Source: Clostridia bacterium
GTDB lineage: Bacteria; Bacillota; Clostridia; Oscillospirales; CAG-272
Direction of reading: 5' to 3'
DNA length: 64,000 nucleotides
Assembly: GCA_017465885.1 (NCBI GenBank)
Contig: JAFTVG010000032.1
Span: forward strand, 1-64,000
The notes beneath the pieces were generated by a model, which was not told the origin of the DNA, searched no databases, and saw only the letters and a list, made by a program, of their open reading frames with translations. The translations under genes were made by a program, and so were the position numbers. Position 1 is the stretch's first letter. Every line of letters begins with the position of its first letter. Shown piece by piece: positions 40,147 to 48,428 of this stretch.

Positions 40147-42366
40147 ATGCTTCACACTTTCAAAGAAAAATTCAAAAAATGTCTGATATTTTTAAAGTCC
40201 TGCCCTGCCGATCGGGTGGCGATCCCCACCCTTGCCTTGGGATTGCTTTTAAAAAATATTCTGCTCCAGATGTTCATTTCGGGCTCCAACAGCTTCAAGC
40301 CCCATTTTGGCATCGACCCCGCCCTCTTTTTCAGAGGCACGTTCTTCAGTCTGATCACCATTCTCCTGCTGCTCTGCCCCGTCCTCCTCTTCAAAAAGGC
40401 GTCGGGCAAGATCGGCTACGGCTTGACCGTCAGCCTGCTGATGACCACTCTGCTCATCGTTGACGGCTGTTATTTCAGAGGATTTTCGGAGATCCCCTCC
40501 ATTTCTATCCTGTCTGCGGCAGGCACTGCCACCGACACGGGTAACGCCGACGCCGCAACGGTCTTCAGTCTTCTTTCACCCTACGACCTGCTCTATTTCG
40601 TAGACTACGCCCTGCTGCTCCTCTTTGCCCTTCTTCGCCGCTTCTACAAGCCCGAGGGTCTCGGATTAAAGGAAAAGCTTTTGGCGCAAAAAAAGCATCT
40701 GCCCGCCTTCTTTGGCGAAAAGAGCCTGCGCTTCAGGGCTCTGCGCTTCGGTGCACTCTGCCTTTGTTGCGGCGTGATTCTCCTCTTCTTACCCGCCTTA
40801 AACGCCCTCGGCGCGCTGAGTGACGCCTACTACACCGTCTACCAGCCCTCCCACACCAAAAACACCGTTTTCTACTTCACCCCCATCGGCTACCACATTG
40901 CAAACATCGTGGACACGGTGGAAAAGAAGGTGGAGTCCACCCGCACCAAGGACCCCGACGATCCCTCCGAAGAACGGGAGGAAACCCCCGAGGAGCGCCG
41001 TCAAAGAGAGCTGATCGAGGCATTTTATAAGTATAACGCCCCCCTTGCCGACAACGAGTACGCGGGCATCTTCAAGGACAAGAACGTCATCCTCATCCAG
41101 GTGGAGTCTCTTGAAAACGGCGTGATCGGTCAGTCTGTGGAGGGCGTGGAGATCACCCCCAACTTAAACAAGCTGATCTCCCAAAGCGGCTCCTCCCTCT
41201 ACTTCCCCCACATCTACGACCAGGTGAAGGCGGGCAACAGCTCGGACTGCGACCTGATGATCAACACCTCCCTCTTACCCACGGGCGAGGTCTTCTTCCG
41301 CAACCACAACGAAAAGCTTTTGCCCTCCCTGCCCGTACTTCTGCGCAGAAAGGGCTACGGCACCTACTACTATAACGGCTCCGGTCCCACCAGCGTGTGG
41401 CCCTACAACACCGTTTACGGCAACGTTTTCGACTACGTCACCGACCCTGAGGACGAGGACTGCAATTTCCATATGATTGAGGCACTTCTGCCCGAGGAAA
41501 AGGTCTACCGCTACTCCTCCGATGAAAACACCTTCAATTTCGTTTTAGAGGATCTTTCAAAGAACAAGGACAAGAACGAAAGCTTCTTCTCCCAGATCAT
41601 CCTCTGCTCCAGCCATACCCCCTTCCGCTACGACAATCTGGCAAAGGAAGAAAACCGTAACCCCATCCCCGCAGAATACTGCCTGCCCACCCCCTCAGAC
41701 AGAAAGCTTGCCGCAAGCAAGACCTTCCACTATTTCAACGGTCTGCACTACGTGGACGCACAGATCGGCATCTTCCTTGAAAAGGCGGAGAAGGAAGGAC
41801 TGCTTGAGGACACCGTGGTGCTCATCTACGGCGACCACCTGGGCATTCACAAGTATTTCCCGCAGGATGCGGAGTCGGTGGCAGAGACCTATCCCGACTA
41901 TGCCTTCATCAACGAGGGCGAATACTTCTCCGTCCCCCTGATCATCCACGATCCCTCGGGAAAGACCGAAGGAAAGACCTTTGACATCCCCGGCGGACAA
42001 AGCGACATTATGCCCACCCTGCTCTACCTTTTGGGGGCAAAGCAGGAGGAATACGCCTTTGCAATGGGCAAGGTGCTGGTGAATACCGACAAAAACTACA
42101 CCCTGATCGCAAACGGCACCATCATCGGCGATCAGCCCGACGAGGAGGTCAAGGAGATCCTTGAAATGATGTACAAGGTCTCGGACTACATCGTGGAGCG
42201 GGATGAATTCGGCGATCTGGTAAAGGACGAGCGGGCGGCGGCAAAGGAGCGCGCCGAGCAGGCGGCAAAGGAAGAAAAGAACACCGATGCAAGCCCCTCC
42301 CACCCGGAAGCCCTGCAAAAGGAGAAACGCCTCCTCCCCTCAAAAAACGAGGACGAGATCCGCTGA
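40147..42366 (+). CDS. ltaS: LTA synthase family sulfatase-like phosphotransferase
   Basis: Polymerises glycerol-phosphate (or related) chains outside the membrane. In 739 residues: about five membrane helices in 1-225, then an extracellular domain with the catalytic elements of LtaS: VESLEN (metal Glu), AGNSSDCD at the nucleophile position, where Staphylococcus LtaS has KTSD so a Ser here replaces Thr, and YGDHLGIH (metal Asp-His) near 560. The C-terminus ends in a long Glu/Lys/Ala-rich tail (about 685-739). AAAGGGATAG precedes the ATG. Whether it makes LTA or another phosphopolymer is open. Confidence 0.88.
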   Translation: MLHTFKEKFKKCLIFLKSCPADRVAIPTLALGLLLKNILLQMFISGSNSFKPHFGIDPALFFRGTFFSLITILLLLCPVLLFKKASGKIGYGLTVSLLMTTLLIVDGCYFRGFSEIPSISILSAAGTATDTGNADAATVFSLLSPYDLLYFVDYALLLLFALLRRFYKPEGLGLKEKLLAQKKHLPAFFGEKSLRFRALRFGALCLCCGVILLFLPALNALGALSDAYYTVYQPSHTKNTVFYFTPIGYHIANIVDTVEKKVESTRTKDPDDPSEEREETPEERRQRELIEAFYKYNAPLADNEYAGIFKDKNVILIQVESLENGVIGQSVEGVEITPNLNKLISQSGSSLYFPHIYDQVKAGNSSDCDLMINTSLLPTGEVFFRNHNEKLLPSLPVLLRRKGYGTYYYNGSGPTSVWPYNTVYGNVFDYVTDPEDEDCNFHMIEALLPEEKVYRYSSDENTFNFVLEDLSKNKDKNESFFSQIILCSSHTPFRYDNLAKEENRNPIPAEYCLPTPSDRKLAASKTFHYFNGLHYVDAQIGIFLEKAEKEGLLEDTVVLIYGDHLGIHKYFPQDAESVAETYPDYAFINEGEYFSVPLIIHDPSGKTEGKTFDIPGGQSDIMPTLLYLLGAKQEEYAFAMGKVLVNTDKNYTLIANGTIIGDQPDEEVKEILEMMYKVSDYIVERDEFGDLVKDERAAAKERAEQAAKEEKNTDASPSHPEALQKEKRLLPSKNEDEIR

Positions 42367-42387
42367 AAGGCAAAAGGAGTGAACACC

Positions 42388-42777
42388 ATGAACGAACGAG
42401 TATATGACGCAACGCTCTGCCGTACCGTCACAACAGAGCAGACCGCAAAGGCAATGGGCAGCGGCTCGCTTGCCGTCCTTGCCACCCCCGCCCTCGTGGC
42501 GTTGATGGAGGAATGCGCCTGCAAAGCCCTTGAAGGGTTCTTGGAGGAGGGACAGACCTCGGTGGGCACCGCCCTGACCATGCACCACACCGCCGCAACG
42601 CCGGTCGGGATGGAGGTCAGGGTAAAAGCGGAGGTCAGCAAAATCGACGGCAGAAAGATCGTCTTCACGATCACCGCCGAGGACGAAAAGGGCGAGATCG
42701 GCAACTGCACCCACGAACGCTTTTTGGTGATGGCGGAACGCTTTACCGAAAAGACCTATCAGAAGCTTGAAAGATAA
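42388..42777 (+). CDS. hotdog-fold thioesterase (FlK-like)
   Basis: A 129-residue protein with the hotdog-thioesterase pattern: LVALMEECACKALEGF in the long helix, QTSVGTALTMHHTAATPVG, then MEVRVKAEVSKIDGRKIVF. It matches fluoroacetyl-CoA-thioesterase-like proteins, which hydrolyse small acyl-CoAs; the catalytic Thr/His/Glu equivalents are plausibly Thr/His of TMHHT and Glu in MEEC. The ATG at 42388 is 8 nt after AAAGGAG. It follows the LTA synthase gene by 21 bp. Confidence 0.85.
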   Translation: MNERVYDATLCRTVTTEQTAKAMGSGSLAVLATPALVALMEECACKALEGFLEEGQTSVGTALTMHHTAATPVGMEVRVKAEVSKIDGRKIVFTITAEDEKGEIGNCTHERFLVMAERFTEKTYQKLER

Positions 42778-42789
42778 AACGCAAAGCCT

Positions 42790-42865
42790 ATGGGGCGTTG
42801 CCCCATACCCCATTCAGGAGACTTTTTAAAAAAAGTCCCCTGAAAACCCTCAAAAACCTTGACCG
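42790..42865 (+). repeat. MITE-like intergenic element, copy 3 (partial)
   Basis: TGGGGC/GCCCCA hairpin, ACCCCATTCAGG, a palindrome around ACTTTTT/AAAAAGT, then CTCAAAAACC. Colinear with copies at 21049 and 26494 but lacking the distal part. Confidence 0.7.
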
Positions 42866-42913
42866 GCGAAGGCATATCCTGCCTTTCCCCGCACAAAAGC
42901 TTCGTTGACAAAC

Positions 42914-42963
42914 AAGGCAGCTGCAACACGGCAAAGCCGTATTGCAGCTGCCTTATTGTTTTT
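42914..42963 (+). terminator. terminator downstream of the thioesterase gene
   Basis: AAGGCAGCTGCAA and complement around an inner GGC/GCC, then ATTGTTTTTT. Confidence 0.85.
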
Positions 42964-42980
42964 TAAATGATCTGCATACA

Positions 42981-43011
42981 AAAAAACGAGAGCGAAACGC
43001 TCTCGTTTTTT
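42981..43011 (-). terminator. terminator of the OB-fold lipoprotein gene
   Basis: AAAAAACGAGAGCG, loop AAA, complement; T-run on the minus strand. Confidence 0.88.
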
Positions 43012-43028
43012 ATGTTCATTTGGTTCAA

Positions 43029-43850
43029 TCAGCCCTCAACAACGGGGGTCACTGCGGTGATGTGGGGGTTTACGCCCTCGTACCAGTAAAGGAAGCCCTC
43101 AGCGTCGATCTTGTCGCCAACCTTCAGCTCCTTAACTGCCTTGTATACGTCGGTGTCAGCGCCGCACAGATAGCTTTCAACGGTGAAGGAGTAGGTGTTC
43201 TCACCAACGGTGACCTTGAAGTACAGGTCGTCGCCCTCCTGACCGGAGCCGTCCCACTTGTAAAGGAATGCAACGTCCTCGCCGTCAGCGTTTTTGGATG
43301 CTGCAACGGTCAGACCCTTGAATGCTACGAACTGGTTCTGGCTCTTGATGAGCTCGTCGGTGCCCAGCAGAGCGGTTACGTCCTTAGCGGTAGCAACGAA
43401 GTTGCCCTCAAGGATCTCGAAGGTTGCGTCAACGATCTCAACCTCGCCGGACCACTCAGCCTTGTAGCCGTTTACACGGATCTTGGTGCCTGCGGTCAGC
43501 TGATCGTACTCAGCCTTGGTGCAGGGCATCTCGTAAAGGAAGTATGCGCCCTCTTCGTTCTGGGTGTAGAAGGTGCCAACGCCCTGGCCTTCCTTTTCCC
43601 ACCAGCCCTGCTTAGCCTGAACGTAGGTCTCAACGCAAACCTTGGTATCAATGGCTGCAGCAACGAACTGCTCGTAGGTCATAACGGTTACTTCTTCAGT
43701 ACCGGAGGTGGAAGGAGCGGTAGACTCCTCGGTGGATCCTTCTACGCTTGCAGAAGGCTTTTCTGCTTCGTCGGTGGTCTGATTGTTGGTGCATGCTACG
43801 CAAGAGAACACCATTACCAAAGCAAGCAGCGCGATAACGATTCTTTTCAT
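43029..43850 (-). CDS. lipoprotein with tandem OB-fold-like domains
   Basis: A 273-residue protein with lipobox CVAC (Cys20) and a Ser/Thr/Glu spacer (25-55). Two related domains follow (about 58-148 and 165-272), each ending in the same pattern: TAGTKIRVNGYKAEWSG and KVGDKIDAEGFLYWYEG. That suggests two OB folds that bind oligosaccharide or peptide. It is common in gut Clostridia beside sugar transporters, but no function is known to me. Its promoter overlaps the end of the ABC substrate-binding gene, so it is transcribed separately. Confidence 0.75.
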   Translation of the reverse strand: MKRIVIALLALVMVFSCVACTNNQTTDEAEKPSASVEGSTEESTAPSTSGTEEVTVMTYEQFVAAAIDTKVCVETYVQAKQGWWEKEGQGVGTFYTQNEEGAYFLYEMPCTKAEYDQLTAGTKIRVNGYKAEWSGEVEIVDATFEILEGNFVATAKDVTALLGTDELIKSQNQFVAFKGLTVAASKNADGEDVAFLYKWDGSGQEGDDLYFKVTVGENTYSFTVESYLCGADTDVYKAVKELKVGDKIDAEGFLYWYEGVNPHITAVTPVVEG

Positions 43851-43906
43851 TTGTTTTTCTCCTTATTCTTTAAAATACTTTTTGACACTTTGAAAAGTTC
43901 CCTACC

Positions 43907-43934
43907 ATTATACTGCAAATCTTCAGGAAGTCAA
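43907..43934 (-). promoter_or_regulatory. promoter of the OB-fold lipoprotein
   Basis: TTGACT, 16 bp, TATAAT on the minus strand; its -35 box overlaps the last codons of the upstream ABC substrate-binding gene. Confidence 0.6.
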
Positions 43935-45527
43935 GTCCTTTTTTTTGAATTTTTTGCATTTTTCAAAGATTACGTACCCTCCGATGGCAAGCCAGATCAC
44001 AATAAGGGTACCGATGAGCCATTTTGAGCCGTCAGGCAGTGCGCCCAGCTCTCTTTTGCCATCGCCTTTCTCGATCTGATCCAGACGGTAAAGGGCGCTC
44101 ACTTCCTTGAAGATCTCCTCGTAGTCCACCTTTTCGCCCCTGCGCATTCTCTTTGCCACGTCCTCAATAAGCTGACCCGCCGCACTGCGAAGGGATGCCG
44201 AGCCGTTAAAGACGGGGGTGACGAAGGTGTTTGCGGTATTGTCAAGAAGGAGCTTTGTGGCGTCCATCTTCACGCTGTAATGCAGGTCGTTGTCGCTTCC
44301 CGCGGCGGCAAGATAGCTTTGGTACTCCTCGCTCTGCTGCGCCTTCAAGGTGACGGGCACGTAGCCCTCGGTCTGTGCGTAGGCGATCTGCACCTCGTTT
44401 GTCAGCAGATATTGGGTAAAGAGCCAGGAAGCCAGCACCTCGCCGCTATCCTCCTTGTTGAAGACGCAGACCGAGGGGCCTTGAGAGATCATCTTGGGGT
44501 TGTCCACGTCAAACTGGGGAATGGTCATCACTTTGGTTTCAAAGTCGTACTTCTCACTTTCGTGAATGTCGCTTAACGGCGCATCCGACCCCATCCAGGT
44601 GGCACCCGCCGTAGAGTCGATGGCAAAGATGCACTGTCCCTTGTTCAAGAAGTTGCCCGGGTAGCTGGAGATCTTGAAGGTGGAGAAGGCGCGGGCGCCC
44701 GCGGGATTCTTCACCATTTCAAGCAGCTCTTTGGTGGTATCGTTGAAGATTAAGATCTGTCCGTCGGCGGTGGAATAGCCCGCATCCTTTTGCTTCAGCA
44801 TCTGGATCATCATATTGTCGGTGGACTTGTAGATGAAGGGGATCATCACCTTCTGTCCGTTGACCTTGAAGTTGCCCGCGGCATCCTTTTCCATCGCGGC
44901 GGCGGACACCTCGAAAATAAAGTCCCAGGTCAGCTTTTCGGGCAGGGTGTAGCCCAGCTTTTCCACCAGATCCACGTTGATGTAGCACGCCTCGGTGGAG
45001 CGCATATAGGGCAGAGCGTAATAGCCGCCCCCGATCTTGCATTCGCCGATGAACTTGGGCACCAGCTCCTCAAAGGTGGGGCCGTCAAAGCGCAGATCGC
45101 TTCCTCCAAGACCGTACTTGGGGTCTGCAAAGAGGCTGTCTAAGGGCACCACCGTGTTTTCGCCCGTCATATAGGTGGCGATGTGGTCGGGATAGGTGAT
45201 GCAAACGTTGGGGGTAGTGGCGGTGGGGATGTTGGTGATCACGTCGTTGTAGATCTTCCCGTAGTCGGTATAGAGCTTCAATTTCACCTTCACGTTGGGG
45301 TAAAGCGCCTCAAAATCGGCAATCGCCTTTTCGTAGATGCGCGTCTGGGTCACGTTGGTATCGTTTTTTGCCCAGAAGGTGATCTCATAGCTCTTGCTCT
45401 CGTCAAACTGCTCGGGCAGATCGAAATCGTGGCTCTTTTTCGCTCCGTGGCAGGAAGAAAGCAGGGGCAAAAGGGTCAAAACCGAAAGCAAGAGGGCAAA
45501 AATACGCAAAGCATTCATTCTTTTCAT
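43923..45527 (-). CDS. carbohydrate ABC transporter substrate-binding lipoprotein with C-terminal membrane helix
   Basis: A 534-residue UgpB/MalE-type binding protein. Signal peptide with LSSC (Cys26), then a long periplasmic-binding-protein fold: EITFWAKNDTN, YPDHIATYMTG, YYALPYMRSTEACYINVDL, and a C-terminal lobe with LASWLFTQYLL. Unusually, residues about 505-525 form an extra hydrophobic helix followed by a basic tail (KKFKKKDLTS), so the protein would be held by lipid at one end and a membrane segment at the other. The start overlaps the permease stop by 4 bp. Transported sugar unknown. Confidence 0.88.
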   Translation of the reverse strand: MKRMNALRIFALLLSVLTLLPLLSSCHGAKKSHDFDLPEQFDESKSYEITFWAKNDTNVTQTRIYEKAIADFEALYPNVKVKLKLYTDYGKIYNDVITNIPTATTPNVCITYPDHIATYMTGENTVVPLDSLFADPKYGLGGSDLRFDGPTFEELVPKFIGECKIGGGYYALPYMRSTEACYINVDLVEKLGYTLPEKLTWDFIFEVSAAAMEKDAAGNFKVNGQKVMIPFIYKSTDNMMIQMLKQKDAGYSTADGQILIFNDTTKELLEMVKNPAGARAFSTFKISSYPGNFLNKGQCIFAIDSTAGATWMGSDAPLSDIHESEKYDFETKVMTIPQFDVDNPKMISQGPSVCVFNKEDSGEVLASWLFTQYLLTNEVQIAYAQTEGYVPVTLKAQQSEEYQSYLAAAGSDNDLHYSVKMDATKLLLDNTANTFVTPVFNGSASLRSAAGQLIEDVAKRMRRGEKVDYEEIFKEVSALYRLDQIEKGDGKRELGALPDGSKWLIGTLIVIWLAIGGYVIFEKCKKFKKKDLTS

Positions 45528-46399
45528 CCTTTCAGTCCTCCTCTCGCAACGCCCTGCATGATCTTGTTTCGAAACAGCAAAAACAAAACGATCAGCGGCA
45601 GAGAAATGACCACCACCGCCGCCATCATGGCAGGGATATTCTCTCTGCCAAAGCCGTTTTCGCGGATGGACTGGATACCGTTGGATACCAGGAAATACGC
45701 CTCCTCATCGGTGATCAGACGAGGCCACACGTAGGAGTTCCAGCACTCGATCACCTTCAAGATCACCACCGTGACCACGGTGGGGCGGCAGATGGGCAGG
45801 ACCACCTTCCACATATACTTGAAGTCGGAGGTGCCGTCCACCTTGGCGGCGTAGTATAGCTCGTCCGGGATCTGTGCGAAGTTTTCCTTTAATAAGTAGA
45901 TATAGAAGACCGACATCACCGAGGGCAGGATCAATCCCGCAAAGGTGTTGCGTCCGCCAAGCTCGGTGACGGTGACGAAGTTGGTGATGACCGTCAGCTC
46001 GGTGGGGATCATCATCAGCGCCAGAAGCAGGGTGAAGACGGCGTCCTTGCCCTTGAAGCGCAGTCTTGCAAAGGCAAAGGCGGCGGGCACGATGACCACC
46101 ATCATCAGCGCCGTCGTGCCAAGGGTAAAGACGAGGGTGTTGACGAAATACTTTGCCAGAGGAACTGCGGTGAAGGCGGTGACGAAGTTGTCAAAGGTGG
46201 GAGACAGGGTATACAGCTTTGGGATATATTCGGAATTGTAGGCGGAGTAGCTTTTAAAGGAGGTGAGGATCATCCAATAAAAGGGGAACAGCACCGCCAG
46301 GGCACAAAGGACGAGGAAGGCGTAGACCACCGTCTTGAACGCCGCCTCCTTCACTCTGGCACCTCGGTCAAGAGAGGGGATATTCTTTTGGTTTTTCAT
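45524..46399 (-). CDS. carbohydrate ABC transporter permease (UgpE/MalG type)
   Basis: A 291-residue, six-helix permease. The EAA motif is visible as DELYYAAKVDGTSDFKYMWK near 185-204, which couples to the ATPase. The N-terminal cytoplasmic stretch (about 1-22) is basic. AAGGAGG precedes the ATG, 12 bp after the upstream permease. It forms the second membrane half with the next gene. Confidence 0.93.
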   Translation of the reverse strand: MKNQKNIPSLDRGARVKEAAFKTVVYAFLVLCALAVLFPFYWMILTSFKSYSAYNSEYIPKLYTLSPTFDNFVTAFTAVPLAKYFVNTLVFTLGTTALMMVVIVPAAFAFARLRFKGKDAVFTLLLALMMIPTELTVITNFVTVTELGGRNTFAGLILPSVMSVFYIYLLKENFAQIPDELYYAAKVDGTSDFKYMWKVVLPICRPTVVTVVILKVIECWNSYVWPRLITDEEAYFLVSNGIQSIRENGFGRENIPAMMAAVVVISLPLIVLFLLFRNKIMQGVARGGLKG

Positions 46400-46411
46400 A
46401 AATACCTCCTT

Positions 46412-47305
46412 TTAACCGTTGAACACGTGCTTTTTGCGCACCAGCAGGTTGATGACGGTGACGGTCAGCACGATGACGAAGAGGACGATGGCAGCAGCCG
46501 CCGCGTAGGAAGGATAGCCGCCGCTGTCGCCGTACAGCATATCGTAGATGTAGCCCACGATGGTGTTCATCTCGGCGGCGTTTAAGTTCACGCCGAAGAG
46601 GGCGACGGCATCGCCGTACGCCTTGAACGCTCCGATAAAGCCGGTGATCACCAGATAAAAGAGCATGGGAGAGATCATGGGCAGGGTGATCTTATAAAAG
46701 ATGCGGAAGCGGGAGGTGCCGTCGATACGGGCGGCGCTGTAGTATTCCTCCTTCACCGAGGCAAGGGCGCTTGTCAGCACCAGGATCTTGAAGGGCATGA
46801 CCGTCCAGACGGTATAGATGCACAGCACCATCATCTTTGCCCAATAAGGACCCTCGATGAAATCCACGGGAGAAAAACCCACTCCCTCAAGGATCAGATT
46901 GACAAGACCGTTTGAATAATCGGTCTGATCAAAAAGGATCATAAAGACCATACCAACCGCCAACGTGTTTGTCACGTAGGGCAGAAAATAGACGGTCTGA
47001 AAGAGCTTGCGCAGCTTTTTGATGGAAGAAAGCGCCAGAGAAATGAGCAAAGCAAGCAGAGTGGAGGCGGGCACGGTGAGAAACACCAGGATCAGGGTGT
47101 TTTTCAGCGCCTGCAGGAAATAGGGATCGCGCAGGACGTAGGAATAATTATAGCTTCCCCAGCCGAAAAACTCCTGAGACGCCGAATTGTAGCCCTCCTG
47201 CGCCGAGTAGATCAGCACGTCGATCAGCGGATAGACTAAAAAGACGGCAACGAAGAGCAGGGCGGGCAGTAGGTAAAGCCATCCCTTTTTTTGATTACGT
47301 TCCAT
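46412..47305 (-). CDS. carbohydrate ABC transporter permease (UgpA/MalF type)
   Basis: A 297-residue, six-helix permease with the EAA loop SVKEEYYSAARIDGTSRFRI near 190-210 and typical N-terminal YLLPALLFVAVFLVYPLIDV helix (split here for display). It pairs with the product of 45524-46399. The gene lies 9 bp after the ATPase stop, with AAGGGGG upstream. Confidence 0.93.
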   Translation of the reverse strand: MERNQKKGWLYLLPALLFVAVFLVYPLIDVLIYSAQEGYNSASQEFFGWGSYNYSYVLRDPYFLQALKNTLILVFLTVPASTLLALLISLALSSIKKLRKLFQTVYFLPYVTNTLAVGMVFMILFDQTDYSNGLVNLILEGVGFSPVDFIEGPYWAKMMVLCIYTVWTVMPFKILVLTSALASVKEEYYSAARIDGTSRFRIFYKITLPMISPMLFYLVITGFIGAFKAYGDAVALFGVNLNAAEMNTIVGYIYDMLYGDSGGYPSYAAAAAIVLFVIVLTVTVINLLVRKKHVFNG

Positions 47306-47314
47306 AAGTCCCCC

Positions 47315-48412
47315 TTACTTCACGCGGATGCGCTCTTGGCTCTCGCCGTCAAACAAGAAGACCTTTTCACTCTTTAAGCAGAAGCGCACCGAGGAAGAAG
47401 ACAGATCCACCGCTCTTCCCTGCTCGGAGGAGACGATGGCACGGATGGCACCGCTTCCGCAAAGAGGATGCTCTGCCACGATGCTCACGTCTCTGCCCAT
47501 CACCTCTACCCCCTTGAGCGTACAGGTGAAGGCACCCTTTTCATCAGGCACGAAGCCCTCGGGACGGATGCCCACGAAGACCTTGCCGTCCTCTGCACCC
47601 GAAACGGACAGCACGTCCTCGTTTCCGATATACAGTCTGCCCTTTTCCACCCGTCCTTCAAAAACGTTGATGGGCGGGGTGCCAAGGAACTTTGCAACGA
47701 ACAGATTTGCAGGATCGTCGTAGACCTGCTGAGGAGCGCCGATCTGCTGGGCAACGCCCTCCTTCATCACCACGATGCAGTCAGAAATGCTCATTGCCTC
47801 CTCCTGGTCGTGGGTCACGAAGACGGTGGTGATGCCCGTTTCCTTCTGAATGCGGCGGATCTCCTCGCGGGTCTGCAGACGCAGACGGGCGTCAAGGTTT
47901 GAAAGGGGCTCGTCAAGAAGCAGGACGCCCGGCATCTTTACAAGGGCTCTTGCAATGGCAACTCTCTGCTGCTGACCGCCCGAAAGCTCGGCGGGGCGGC
48001 GATCAAGCAGTCCCTCGATCTGCACAAGACGGGCACAGGTCAGCGCCCGCTCCATTTTCTCTTCCTTCTTCATCTTCTCCTTGCCCTTCAGATTTTCAAG
48101 GGGGAAAAGGATGTTGTCAAGGACGGTCAGATGGGGATAAAGGGCGTAGTTCTGAAAGACCATACCCACCCCTCTTTTTTCGGGCGGCAGGTCGGTCACG
48201 TCTTTTTCTCCAAAGAAGATCTTGCCCGAGGTGGGCTTTTGCAGACCGCAGATCATATTTAAGGTGGTGCTCTTTCCGCATCCCGAGGGCCCCAAAAGCC
48301 CGATCAGGCTGCCGTCGGGGATCTCAAAGGAAAAATGATCCACCGCCACCACCTCACCCTTTTTCTTGGGTGCAGGGAAATGCTTGGTCAGCTCGCTTAA
48401 TACCACTTTCAT
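47315..48412 (-). CDS. carbohydrate ABC transporter ATP-binding protein (UgpC/MsmX type)
   Basis: A 365-residue ATPase that powers the permease pair. Walker A GPSGCGKST, Q-loop, signature LSGGQQQRVAIARA, Walker B LLLDEPLSNLD and the H-loop VTHDQEEA are all intact. The C-terminal part (about 235-365) is the TOBE regulatory domain of CUT1-type ATPases. The ATG at 48412 is preferred over a reading 16 codons longer because GGAAG precedes it. It lies 16 bp after the M48-like gene. Confidence 0.94.
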   Translation of the reverse strand: MKVVLSELTKHFPAPKKKGEVVAVDHFSFEIPDGSLIGLLGPSGCGKSTTLNMICGLQKPTSGKIFFGEKDVTDLPPEKRGVGMVFQNYALYPHLTVLDNILFPLENLKGKEKMKKEEKMERALTCARLVQIEGLLDRRPAELSGGQQQRVAIARALVKMPGVLLLDEPLSNLDARLRLQTREEIRRIQKETGITTVFVTHDQEEAMSISDCIVVMKEGVAQQIGAPQQVYDDPANLFVAKFLGTPPINVFEGRVEKGRLYIGNEDVLSVSGAEDGKVFVGIRPEGFVPDEKGAFTCTLKGVEVMGRDVSIVAEHPLCGSGAIRAIVSSEQGRAVDLSSSSVRFCLKSEKVFLFDGESQERIRVK

Positions 48413-48428
48413 TCGTTGTTCTTCCTTT

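Noticed and set aside
42942-44027. Open frame of 361 codons on the plus strand
   Set aside because: It runs opposite the OB-fold lipoprotein and the end of the ABC binding protein, crosses two terminators, and has no ribosome site.
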